Origin: Candidatus Omnitrophota bacterium
GTDB taxonomy: Bacteria > Omnitrophota > Gorgyraeia > Gygaellales > Profunditerraquicolaceae
Assembly (NCBI GenBank): GCA_029561735.1
Contig: JAKQWZ010000004.1
Coordinates: 1 to 47,837 of the forward strand
Length of the DNA stretch: 47,837 bases
Reading direction: 5' to 3'
The translations under genes and the position numbers were made by a program. This document shows, in pieces, positions 30,202 to 39,050 of the stretch (the stretch's first letter is position 1; each line of letters opens with the position of its first letter). The notes under the pieces are model-generated. The model saw nothing but the letters and a program-made list of their open reading frames with translations, was not told where the DNA came from and did not search any database.

Positions 30202-31509
30202 ATGGATCTTTTTAATCCCGCAGAGAGTATTAAGTCTAAAGATTTTCCTTTGGCTGTGCGCATGCGGCCTTTGTCGTTAAATGACTACATTGGCCAGGAC
30301 GAGATCATCGGGGAGGGCAAACTCCTGCGCCGGGCAATTGAAGCTGACAGGTTAAATTCGCTTATTCTTTACGGGCCTCCGGGCACAGGCAAGACTTCTT
30401 TGGCTTGGTGTATTTCCAGCGTTACTAAATCCCACTTTGTTTCAATCAACGCTACTACCTCCAACGTGGAAGAGCTGCGTAAAATAATTGCGCAGGCAAA
30501 AATCAAAAGAATTTCCACTAATAGAAAAACCATTCTTTTTATTGACGAAATTCATCGTTTTAACAAGAGCCAGCAGGATGTGCTTTTGCCGGACATAGAA
30601 GAGGGTAATCCCGTGATTATAGGGGCTACAGTGCATAATCCGTATTTTTATCTGGTAGCCCCCCTGGTTTCCCGCTCAATGGTCTGTGAATTAAAATCGC
30701 TTACTCAAGAAGATATTGCAAAGATATTGACTTCAGCGCTTAAAGATAAAACCCGCGGGCTGGGGAACTTAAAAATCAAGATGGAAAAACAGGCTTTGGA
30801 ATTTTTAGCCAAGACCTGCGAAGGGGACGCGCGCAGAGCGCTCAACGCTTTGGAAGTCGGCGCTTTGACAACGCCGAAGAACAAAGATGGGGTGGTTAAT
30901 TTCAGCCTGGAAACAGCTTCGGAATCAATCCAGAAGAAACCTGTTGTTTATGATAATAAAGAGGATGCCCATTATGACACTGCCAGCGCGTTTATAAAGT
31001 CAATGCGTGGTTCTGACCCGGACGCTGCGCTTTACTGGCTGGCTAAAATGCTTTATGCCGGTGAAGACCCCCGTTTTATCGCGCGCCGCGTATGTATCTG
31101 CGCCAGCGAAGACGTGGGTAATGCTGATCCACTGGCCCTGGTACTGGCTAATGCGGCATTTCAGGTTTGCGAACTTGTTGGCATGCCTGAAGCCAGAATC
31201 CCCTTGGCACAGGCAGTGGTTTATGTGGCAAGTGCTCCCAAATCAAACGCAAGTTATTTAGCAGTAGAAAAAGCTTTGGATGATGTTGAAAATAACCGGG
31301 TGCAGGAAGTGCCGGACCATTTAAAGGATGCAAATTATAAGAGCGCTGAAAAGTCAGGCAGGGCAAAGGCTTACAAATACGCCCATGACTACGAAGGCCA
31401 TTTTGTTAAACAAAAATACACCGGCGAGCCAGTCAGGTATTATGAGCCCACTGAAATGGGCCACGAGGCTAAGATTAAGCAGCGGCTGGATAAACTTCGC
31501 AAGGCTTAA
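30202..31509 (+). CDS. rarA: Replication-associated recombination protein A (AAA ATPase)
   Basis: MRPLSLNDYIGQDEIIGEGKLLRRAI, LILYGPPGTGKTSLAW, LFIDEIHRFNKSQQDVLLPDIEEG; ATG 30202 preferred because the track's TTG 30166 lies inside the ncRNA. Confidence 0.95.
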   Translation: MDLFNPAESIKSKDFPLAVRMRPLSLNDYIGQDEIIGEGKLLRRAIEADRLNSLILYGPPGTGKTSLAWCISSVTKSHFVSINATTSNVEELRKIIAQAKIKRISTNRKTILFIDEIHRFNKSQQDVLLPDIEEGNPVIIGATVHNPYFYLVAPLVSRSMVCELKSLTQEDIAKILTSALKDKTRGLGNLKIKMEKQALEFLAKTCEGDARRALNALEVGALTTPKNKDGVVNFSLETASESIQKKPVVYDNKEDAHYDTASAFIKSMRGSDPDAALYWLAKMLYAGEDPRFIARRVCICASEDVGNADPLALVLANAAFQVCELVGMPEARIPLAQAVVYVASAPKSNASYLAVEKALDDVENNRVQEVPDHLKDANYKSAEKSGRAKAYKYAHDYEGHFVKQKYTGEPVRYYEPTEMGHEAKIKQRLDKLRKA

Positions 31510-31565
31510 TTGTAATTGAGTTATTCCTGATAATATGCTAAAATTAGCCTTGAAGGTAGAGAGCC

Positions 31566-32219
31566 ATGATTATTACAAAACAAAAGCCTTTTCAGGATAT
31601 ACTGGAAAGCTTAAAAGGCATAAATAAGGTTTTTTTAGTCGGCTGCGGCGAATGCTCGACAACTTGCAAGACTGGCGGCGTAGAAGAGTTAAAAGCTGCT
31701 AAACTCGAGCTGGAAAAAAACAATAAAACCGTGGTTGGCTCCTGCATTCCTTCTGCCCCTTGCGTAGCAGCCCAGATTAAAACCGAATTAGCTAAAAATA
31801 TTAAGGTTTTGCATGAGGCGGATGCTGTTTTAGTGTTTGCCTGCGGTTTAGGAGTTCAGTCAGTCAAAGAAAATGAACGCAGCGGCAAAATAATTTTGCC
31901 GGCTTTAGATACTCTTTTCGGCGGGACTGTCGACGCAAAGGGCAATTTTTGCGAAAAATGTTCTATGTGCGGAGATTGTTTGTTAGATTTGACTGCTGGG
32001 ATCTGTCCGGTGACTCTTTGCCCCAAAGGCCTGCTTAACGGGCCGTGTGGCGGTATGGATAAAGGTAAATGCGAAGTGGATAAAGAGCGCGACTGCGCAT
32101 GGGTGCTTATTTATAAAGAAATGGAGAAGAAAAAAAATTTAGCAGGATTCCGTAAAATTCTTCCACCTAAGGATTTTAAAAAAACAACCAAGCCGCACAA
32201 ATTAATGCTGGGCGCATAA
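31566..32219 (+). CDS. Methylenetetrahydrofolate reductase C-terminal domain protein (MetV-like, Cys-rich)
   Basis: GCGECSTTCKTGG, SCIPSAPC, CEKCSMCGDCLLDLTAGICPVTLCPKGLLNGPCGG. Confidence 0.85.
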   Translation: MIITKQKPFQDILESLKGINKVFLVGCGECSTTCKTGGVEELKAAKLELEKNNKTVVGSCIPSAPCVAAQIKTELAKNIKVLHEADAVLVFACGLGVQSVKENERSGKIILPALDTLFGGTVDAKGNFCEKCSMCGDCLLDLTAGICPVTLCPKGLLNGPCGGMDKGKCEVDKERDCAWVLIYKEMEKKKNLAGFRKILPPKDFKKTTKPHKLMLGA

Positions 32220-32220
32220 C

Positions 32221-32652
32221 ATGGCTGAAAACCTGCCGTATTCAGAACAAGTAATGGATCATTTCCTGCATCCCAGGAATGTAGGCGATATGCCTGATGC
32301 CGACGGAGTTGGTACCGTCGGAAATCCCGTGTGCGGCGACATAATGAAGATGTTTATTAAGGTCAAAGACGGGATAATTGTTGACGTAAAGTTCAAAACT
32401 TTTGGCTGCGGCGCCGCAATATCGACAAGCTCTATGGTAACCGAGATGGTCAAAGGCAAGACTATAGACGAAGCGCTGAAGATCAGCAACAAGGCTGTGG
32501 CTGAGGCCCTTGGCGGTCTGCCGCCGATTAAGATGCACTGTTCAGTGCTGGCAGAGCAGGCGCTAAGAAGCGCCCTGGCTGATTATTATCGTAAAACAGG
32601 CAAAGATCCCAGCGCCTTTGAGCCAAAGCCGGATACGCACGGGCATGACTAA
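32221..32652 (+). CDS. NifU/IscU-type Fe-S cluster scaffold
   Basis: VMDHFLHPRNVGDMPDADGVGTVGNPVCGDIM, FKTFGCGAAISTSS, MHCSVLAEQALRSAL. Confidence 0.93.
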   Translation: MAENLPYSEQVMDHFLHPRNVGDMPDADGVGTVGNPVCGDIMKMFIKVKDGIIVDVKFKTFGCGAAISTSSMVTEMVKGKTIDEALKISNKAVAEALGGLPPIKMHCSVLAEQALRSALADYYRKTGKDPSAFEPKPDTHGHD

Positions 32653-33229
32653 TATTTATAATAACAGGCCGCTTCCCGGGCTGAAGTTGACAAAGGCCAG
32701 GATCCGTAGTAAAATTCTTCTTAAGCTATTAACACAAAGGGAGGAAGATAGAAAGCAAAAGAGCAAAGCCATAAGCAATAAGCTTTTCAGGCTAAAAGAG
32801 TTTAAAAGAGCAAAGACAGTGATGTTTTACATTGCATTTGGCGCAGAGGTCGACACAACCGAGATGATTAAAGTTGCCATAAAATTAGGAAAGAAAGTTA
32901 CAGTGCCAGTTTGTGATAAAAATAATAGACTTATGGGGCCATGCCTTCTTGAGGAAGGCGCACATCTGAAAAAAGGCCCTTACGGGGTAAAAGAGCCGGT
33001 GAATAAAATATGCTTCAGGTTAAGCCAGTTGGACCTGGTTCTTGTGCCCGGAGTCGCGTTTGATAAGAAAGGTAACCGTTTAGGCCGCGGTAAAGGTTTT
33101 TATGACCGCATGCTTTCAAAGCTGGCCTATAAAACTCCTGTTATCGGCGTGGCATTTGACTTTCAAGTACTGCCTTGTGTCCCCGTCTGTTCCCACGATG
33201 TAAGCGTCAAAAAAGTCCTCTTTGCTTAG
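32645..33229 (+). CDS. 5-formyltetrahydrofolate cyclo-ligase
   Basis: KTVMFYIAFGAEVDTTEMI, LVLVPGVAFDKKGNRLGRGKGFYDRML; ATG 32645 overlaps the iscU-like stop. Confidence 0.92.
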   Translation: MTNIYNNRPLPGLKLTKARIRSKILLKLLTQREEDRKQKSKAISNKLFRLKEFKRAKTVMFYIAFGAEVDTTEMIKVAIKLGKKVTVPVCDKNNRLMGPCLLEEGAHLKKGPYGVKEPVNKICFRLSQLDLVLVPGVAFDKKGNRLGRGKGFYDRMLSKLAYKTPVIGVAFDFQVLPCVPVCSHDVSVKKVLFA

Positions 33230-33309
33230 TATTTAAATTTCAAAATTATTTTTCTCATCGGCAACGCATTTACTGCGTACGCCATAACAAGATAGGAGGT
33301 TGATTGGAA

Positions 33310-34863
33310 ATGACGAACATGATCATTATTATCGGCATTGCCGTCATTGCGCTTCCCGCAGGTTACTTTATCAGAAAATATGTAGCTGAAAAGAAACTGC
33401 AGGATGCCGAGACAATGGCAAAGCATATATTAGAGCAGGCCAAAAAAGAGGCGCAGGATAAGCGCCGCGAAATGGAGCTGGAAGCAAAAGACCTTTTATA
33501 CAAAATGCGCCATGATTTTGACCGTGAAACACAGGACCGGCGCCAGGAAACAGCAAATATTGAGAAACGGCTTGCCCAAAAGGAAGAGAATATTGACCGC
33601 AGGGTAGAGTTTTTGGAAAATAAAGAAAAAGAAATTGAACAGCGCCAGGAAAATATCAAGAAGCAGGAGGACAATATTAAGGCTAAGGATGCGCAGTTGA
33701 ACAGCCTTATCGCCGAGGAAAAAGAAAGGCTGCAGAAGATATCATCGCTTTCGGCGGAAGAGGCCAAGCGGATATTGCTAAGCCGTTTAAATGAAGAACT
33801 GAATAACGAAAAAGCGGTTTTTATTAAAAAACAGGAAGAAGAGCTGCGTTCCCTGGCGGAGAAAAAGGCGCAAGAGATACTTTCAGTGGCTATCCAAAAG
33901 TGCGCAGTTGAGCATACAGTAGAATCTACTGTCAGCGTGGTCAATCTGCCCAGCGATGAGATGAAGGGAAGGGTCATCGGGCGCGAAGGCAGGAACATCC
34001 GCGCCTTGGAAATGGCTACCGGCGTTGATGTTATTATTGATGATACGCCTGAAGCAGTGACTTTGTCGTGTTTTGACCCGGTGCGCAGGGAGATTGCCCG
34101 CCTGAGCCTGGAAAAGCTTATTTCCGACGGCAGGATCCACCCCGGGAGGATTGAAGAGCTTGTTGAAAAAACAAAAAAAGAAATGGATGAAAAGATAAAA
34201 GAAGAAGGCGAACGCGTAGTATTTGAAGTGGGTGTAAGCGGTTTGCACCCGGAGATTGTAAGGCTTTTGGGCCGTTTAAAATACCGCACCAGTTTCGGCC
34301 AGAACGCCCAACAGCATTCAAAGGAAGTGGCGTTTTTGCTGGGAGCTATGGCGTCTGAGTTGGGGCTTGATTTTAAGCTTGCCCGGCGCATAGGACTTTT
34401 ACATGATATCGGAAAGGCCGTTGACCACCAGGTTGAAGGCACGCACGCCAAGATCGGGGCCGCTTTAGCTAAAAAATTCAACGAATCCGATACGGTAGTT
34501 TCTGCGATTGAAGCGCATCATGAAGAATCAGAACCAAAGAGTTTTTATGCGGTCCTGGCTGTTGCGGCTGATGCTATCAGCGCATCGCGCCCGGGTGCCC
34601 GCAGGGAAACTTTGGAGACCTATGTTAAGAGGCTGGATAAGCTTGAATCTATTGCTAATCTATTTAAGGGCGTAGAAAAATCTTTTGCCATACAGGCAGG
34701 GCGCGAAATCCGTATTATTGTCCAGCCCGAAAAGATATCTGATGGCGAAGCAGTTAATATGTCCAGAGAGATCCGTAAAAAGATTGAAGAGGGGATGGAA
34801 TATCCCGGGCAGATCAAGGTTACGGTGATTCGCGAGACAAGGGCTATAGAGTACGCAAAATAA
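33310..34863 (+). CDS. rny: Ribonuclease Y
   Basis: N-terminal TM plus coiled coil, KH (MKGRVIGREGRNIRALE), HD (LLHDIGKAVDHQVEGTHAKIG); start 33310 or TTG 33304. Confidence 0.96.
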   Translation: MTNMIIIIGIAVIALPAGYFIRKYVAEKKLQDAETMAKHILEQAKKEAQDKRREMELEAKDLLYKMRHDFDRETQDRRQETANIEKRLAQKEENIDRRVEFLENKEKEIEQRQENIKKQEDNIKAKDAQLNSLIAEEKERLQKISSLSAEEAKRILLSRLNEELNNEKAVFIKKQEEELRSLAEKKAQEILSVAIQKCAVEHTVESTVSVVNLPSDEMKGRVIGREGRNIRALEMATGVDVIIDDTPEAVTLSCFDPVRREIARLSLEKLISDGRIHPGRIEELVEKTKKEMDEKIKEEGERVVFEVGVSGLHPEIVRLLGRLKYRTSFGQNAQQHSKEVAFLLGAMASELGLDFKLARRIGLLHDIGKAVDHQVEGTHAKIGAALAKKFNESDTVVSAIEAHHEESEPKSFYAVLAVAADAISASRPGARRETLETYVKRLDKLESIANLFKGVEKSFAIQAGREIRIIVQPEKISDGEAVNMSREIRKKIEEGMEYPGQIKVTVIRETRAIEYAK

Positions 34864-34864
34864 A

Positions 34865-35644
34865 ATGAAAATATTATTTGTAGGAGACGTGGTTGGCAAG
34901 CCCGGACGGGACGCAATATGCGCCCTTGTCCCGGCATTAACCAAAGAGCTTGGTTTGGATTTTGTTGTGGTCAACGCTGAAAATGCCGCAGGGGGCTCAG
35001 GCATAACCCCGAAAGTAACCGCGGAATTGTTTTCCTGCGGCGTAGATGTATTCACATCCGGGGATCATATCTGGAAAAGAAGGGAAATCCTGGATATTAT
35101 TAATCAGGAAGAGAGGATATTGCGTCCGGTCAATTATCCTTCCGGGGCCCCGGGAAGGGGCGCCTGTATTTATAAGTCCGGAAACGGCACAAAAATAGGC
35201 GTAATCAATGTGCAGGGCAGAGTTTTTATGCATCCGCTGGAATGCCCTTTTAAATCTGCCCGTAAAGCCCAAGAAGAGCTGTCCCGAGAGGCTAAGATTA
35301 TACTTGTGGATATTCACGCCGAAGCGACTTCGGAGAAAATCGCTCTTGGCTGGTATCTGGATGGCTTGGTATCTGCGGTTGTGGGAACTCATACGCATGT
35401 CCAGACTGCTGATGAATGCATTTTGCCCGGTGGCACAGCTTATATAACTGATTTAGGCATGGCCGGGCCTATGGACGGGGTTATCGGCAGAAAAAAAGAA
35501 GAAGTTTTGGAGCGTTTTGTGACTTCTGTGCCGGTAAAATTTTCTGTCGCGGAAAATGATGTCCAGCTGCAGGGCGTTGTGCTGGAAATAGATGAGAAAA
35601 CCGGAAAAGCACAATCAATTGTCAGGATAAAAAGAAAACTGTAA
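34865..35644 (+). CDS. YmdB family metallophosphoesterase
   Basis: MKILFVGDVVGKPGRDAI, NAENAAGGSGITP, GTHTHVQTADECILPGGTAYITDLGMAGP. Confidence 0.95.
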   Translation: MKILFVGDVVGKPGRDAICALVPALTKELGLDFVVVNAENAAGGSGITPKVTAELFSCGVDVFTSGDHIWKRREILDIINQEERILRPVNYPSGAPGRGACIYKSGNGTKIGVINVQGRVFMHPLECPFKSARKAQEELSREAKIILVDIHAEATSEKIALGWYLDGLVSAVVGTHTHVQTADECILPGGTAYITDLGMAGPMDGVIGRKKEEVLERFVTSVPVKFSVAENDVQLQGVVLEIDEKTGKAQSIVRIKRKL

Positions 35645-37471
35645 ATGAATAACTTAAATTTAAAGCTGCAGTTTTTGATATTAAGTATTTTTTCTTCGGC
35701 ATTCTTCTGCCATTTGCCAGCCGGTATCTGCCAGCAGGCAAACAGCCTGGAAAAGAAGCCCTCCGAATTTATACTTGATGCAAAATCTGCGACTATTGCT
35801 TTACCCGCAGTGTTTAAGCCCAGCGTTGACTTAAGCGGGAAGGGGTCCGATTTTGAAAATATGCGGCCACAGAACCTGGCTAATCAGCCGGTTCTGGATA
35901 CTTGGAAAAAAAATATCGGGTTTTCCGGCATATACCGTATTCAATTTGACCTTTGGGGCGTGGAAGCATTAGAAAAAGATAAAGATAAGCAGGAACAACT
36001 GTTGCGAAGCTACGAAAACATCATTAAAGAAATTAATGCTTCGGGTTCAGCTGTTATGCTGGATATATTTGGCACTCCTGCCGGCCTGGCCAAGGCTCTG
36101 GACAAGAGGAGCGCGCCGGTTAACCCGCGCCTATTCAAGGGGATTATAAAGAAATATATCAAACGTTTCAGCTGCGATAATAAATTAAATATCTGGTATG
36201 AAGTCTGGAATGCCCCGGATCTGGATGATTTCTTTTTGGGCAGGAAACAGGATTATCTGAACATTTACCGCGCTTGTGCCGAGGCAGTAAAAGAACTTGA
36301 GGCGCAGTATAAAATACAGATACCTATCGGAGGGCCGAGTGTCAGCTGGTGGTTTCAGGCAATAGACGGAAATACAATAGCAACTCCGGAAAAAAGCCTT
36401 GTATACAGCCTGATCCGGTTTTGTTATAGCTATAAATTGCCGCTTGATTTTGTCAGCTGGCATGCTTATTCTACTGACCCCAAAGTTGATGACGAAGCTA
36501 CGATCTATAAAAAGAGAAATAATATAAAATTAATCAGAGATTGGCTCCGGTCTTTTCATTTTAACCGCAATACGCCGATTATCGTTTCTGAATGGAATTT
36601 TGACAGCGGTGCAAATATTATCCCGGAAAGAGCGGCAAATGCCAATGTTGCAGCCAGCTATATCCCTGCCCGCCTGCTGAATATGCACAGGGCCGGGATT
36701 GACCGGAGTTGTTTCTTTTCTCTGGAAGATATACAGGATAATAAAGAAGGCGTAGTAAGAAATGTCGGCCTTTTCCGCTGCAATCCCGATTCATACAAAT
36801 ATTATAAAATTGAGCCTAAGTCAATGTATGAGGCGTATAGGGCATTGGCCAGATTGGGCAGGGAGTTGTTCCTTTCTTCTTTAAAGCTGCAGGATGAGTT
36901 TGTCGGGGTAATTGCTACAAAAGAAAAAGATTCGCTGGCAATACTGTTTTACAATTATATTGACCCCGGTATCGCCACGAGTTACCTCTCCCGCAATATT
37001 TCCAGCCTTGATTCCGGAGACAGGAAAGCCCTTTTAAATATTGTTAAGGCAAACAAACTGAATAAAATACTTCAGCATGAAGTTGATCTGAAGACTGTCC
37101 GTGCCGGGAAACCGGTTAAAAATTTGCTTAAGAAAGCTATGGACCTGAAAAGCCTGGCTCTTGGCCTGGAAGGGAAAAACCGCGCATTTAAATTGACTAT
37201 GAGGAATATAAGCGGTGATTATATTCTTGAGCGCTATGTCGTTGATTCTTCCTGTTCATTGAACTGCGATTTTTCTCCTGCCGAAAAGAAAGATATATCA
37301 ATAAAACAGGAATATACCGAAAATCTGGATCTTAAGCCTTATTCATTGAGCTTGATTATTTTAAAGCCAAAGCCCAAAGAGCCGGAAAAACCAGCCCCTG
37401 CTGTGGTATCGGCACCGGCAGTTGCGCATAATGCGGGCATTGTAAGCACTTCTAATGCCGCGGTTAAATAA
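35645..37471 (+). CDS. Secreted clan GH-A glycoside hydrolase-like protein (GH39-like)
   Basis: Signal peptide; WYEVWNAPDLDDFFLG, GGPSVSWW, DFVSWHAYS, PIIVSEWNFDSG; Pro/Ala-rich C-terminus. Confidence 0.7.
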   Translation: MNNLNLKLQFLILSIFSSAFFCHLPAGICQQANSLEKKPSEFILDAKSATIALPAVFKPSVDLSGKGSDFENMRPQNLANQPVLDTWKKNIGFSGIYRIQFDLWGVEALEKDKDKQEQLLRSYENIIKEINASGSAVMLDIFGTPAGLAKALDKRSAPVNPRLFKGIIKKYIKRFSCDNKLNIWYEVWNAPDLDDFFLGRKQDYLNIYRACAEAVKELEAQYKIQIPIGGPSVSWWFQAIDGNTIATPEKSLVYSLIRFCYSYKLPLDFVSWHAYSTDPKVDDEATIYKKRNNIKLIRDWLRSFHFNRNTPIIVSEWNFDSGANIIPERAANANVAASYIPARLLNMHRAGIDRSCFFSLEDIQDNKEGVVRNVGLFRCNPDSYKYYKIEPKSMYEAYRALARLGRELFLSSLKLQDEFVGVIATKEKDSLAILFYNYIDPGIATSYLSRNISSLDSGDRKALLNIVKANKLNKILQHEVDLKTVRAGKPVKNLLKKAMDLKSLALGLEGKNRAFKLTMRNISGDYILERYVVDSSCSLNCDFSPAEKKDISIKQEYTENLDLKPYSLSLIILKPKPKEPEKPAPAVVSAPAVAHNAGIVSTSNAAVK

Positions 37472-37474
37472 ATA

Positions 37475-38782
37475 ATGATTTCTAAAGAAGCCCCAAAAAA
37501 GATTTATACTGTTTCCGAGATAACCGGCGGGATAAAGGCTGTTTTGGAAGAGGCTTTTCCTCATGTATGGGTTGAAGGGGAGATTTCCAATTTGCGCGTT
37601 TCAGCTGCCGGGCATCTTTATCCGTCGCTCAAAGACTCAAGCGCGGTTCTACAAACCGCTATTTTTAAAGGTACGGCAAAAGATATCAGATTCAAGCTTG
37701 AGGATGGCCTGAAAGTCATTTGTTTCGGGCGGATAGAAATCTATCCTCCCCGCGGCTCATATCAGCTTATTGTGGAAAAAATTGAACCTAAAGGAGCGGG
37801 TGAACTTGCGCTTGCACTGGAACAGTTAAAGATTAAACTGGAAAAAGAGGGTTTATTTTCGCCTGAACATAAAAAGCCGGTTCCATACCTGCCTTACACT
37901 ATAGGCATAGTAACTTCTTTGACCGGAGCGGCGATAAAGGATATGATTAAGGTTTTAGACAGGCGTTTTAAAGACGTGCATATCATATTGAGCCCGGTGC
38001 GGGTGCAGGGCGAAGGTGCAAAAGACGAAATCGCCCAGGCGATAAAAGACCTTAATTCATATAACCAGTCGGTTGATAAAGGCCAGCGCATAGAAGTGAT
38101 GATTGTCGGCCGCGGAGGCGGAAGCGTTGAAGACCTCTGGGCTTTTAACGAAGAAACGGTTTGCCGGGCAATATATAATTCTAAAATCCCGGTTATCTCT
38201 GCTGTCGGGCACGAACGCGATTGGACGATTGCAGATCTTGTGGCTGATTATCGCGCGGCAACGCCGTCAGTAGCTGCGGAAGTTGTTTTGCCTAAAAAGG
38301 AAGACCTGAAATTTCAATTAAACGCTTTGGTTGCGGATCTGGGCAGCGCATTAAGCCAGCAGATAGGCAGTTTTAAAAATGATTTAGTGGATTTTTCGCA
38401 CCGGCTATACCTGGGGTTGGACCATCTTTTTGAGATCAATATAAACCGCCTTGATTCCGCAGGCCATAAATTATCTTTGCTTAATCCGGTGCTGCAACTC
38501 AGGCGTTTTAAGGAAAGGATCACTGATTTGGCCCATCAGTCCGGCGTACGCTTGGGCCATATTTTAGAGATCCGGCAGGCGCGTTTTTCCCGGGCAGCTG
38601 CCAGATTGTCCGGGCTTTCGCCGTTAAACGTATTATCCAGAGGTTACAGTATCACTTTTAAGTTTCCCTCTCAGGAAATAATAAAAGAAGCCACCCAGCT
38701 TAAGCCCGGAGATACTATAAAAAGCCGGCTGCACAAGGGCGAAATTATCAGCGAAATAAAAGATATCAATTTGGATAATTAA
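37475..38782 (+). CDS. xseA: Exodeoxyribonuclease VII large subunit
   Basis: FPHVWVEGEISNLRVSAAGHLYPSLKD, VGRGGGSVEDLWAFNEE, AVGHERDWTIADLVADYRAATPSVAAE. Confidence 0.97.
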   Translation: MISKEAPKKIYTVSEITGGIKAVLEEAFPHVWVEGEISNLRVSAAGHLYPSLKDSSAVLQTAIFKGTAKDIRFKLEDGLKVICFGRIEIYPPRGSYQLIVEKIEPKGAGELALALEQLKIKLEKEGLFSPEHKKPVPYLPYTIGIVTSLTGAAIKDMIKVLDRRFKDVHIILSPVRVQGEGAKDEIAQAIKDLNSYNQSVDKGQRIEVMIVGRGGGSVEDLWAFNEETVCRAIYNSKIPVISAVGHERDWTIADLVADYRAATPSVAAEVVLPKKEDLKFQLNALVADLGSALSQQIGSFKNDLVDFSHRLYLGLDHLFEININRLDSAGHKLSLLNPVLQLRRFKERITDLAHQSGVRLGHILEIRQARFSRAAARLSGLSPLNVLSRGYSITFKFPSQEIIKEATQLKPGDTIKSRLHKGEIISEIKDINLDN

Positions 38783-38802
38783 TTTTTATTCAGGAGGGGC
38801 AT

Positions 38803-39048
38803 ATGGCAGAATTAAAATTTGAGGATGCGATAAAAAAACTTGAAAAAATAGTAGAGGATCTGGAAAAAGGCGAATTGACTCTTGATGAGGCATTAAAAAA
38901 ATATCAGGAAGGCATTGAATTGTCCCGTGCCTGCAGCCAGCGGCTGGACAGTGCAAAAAAGAAGATTGATATTCTCTCCAAAAACAAAAAGGGAGATTTT
39001 GAATTAAAGCCCCTGGATGAAAAAGATATAGAGGAAAAAGAGGAATAA
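38803..39048 (+). CDS. xseB: Exodeoxyribonuclease VII small subunit
   Basis: FEDAIKKLEKIVEDLEKGELTLDEALKKYQEGIEL. Confidence 0.95.
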   Translation: MAELKFEDAIKKLEKIVEDLEKGELTLDEALKKYQEGIELSRACSQRLDSAKKKIDILSKNKKGDFELKPLDEKDIEEKEE

Positions 39049-39050
39049 TA

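Noticed and set aside
33363-34481. 372-aa minus-strand ORF in the track
   Set aside because: Fully antisense to rny; Ser/Phe-rich composition typical of a shadow frame of a coiled-coil gene.
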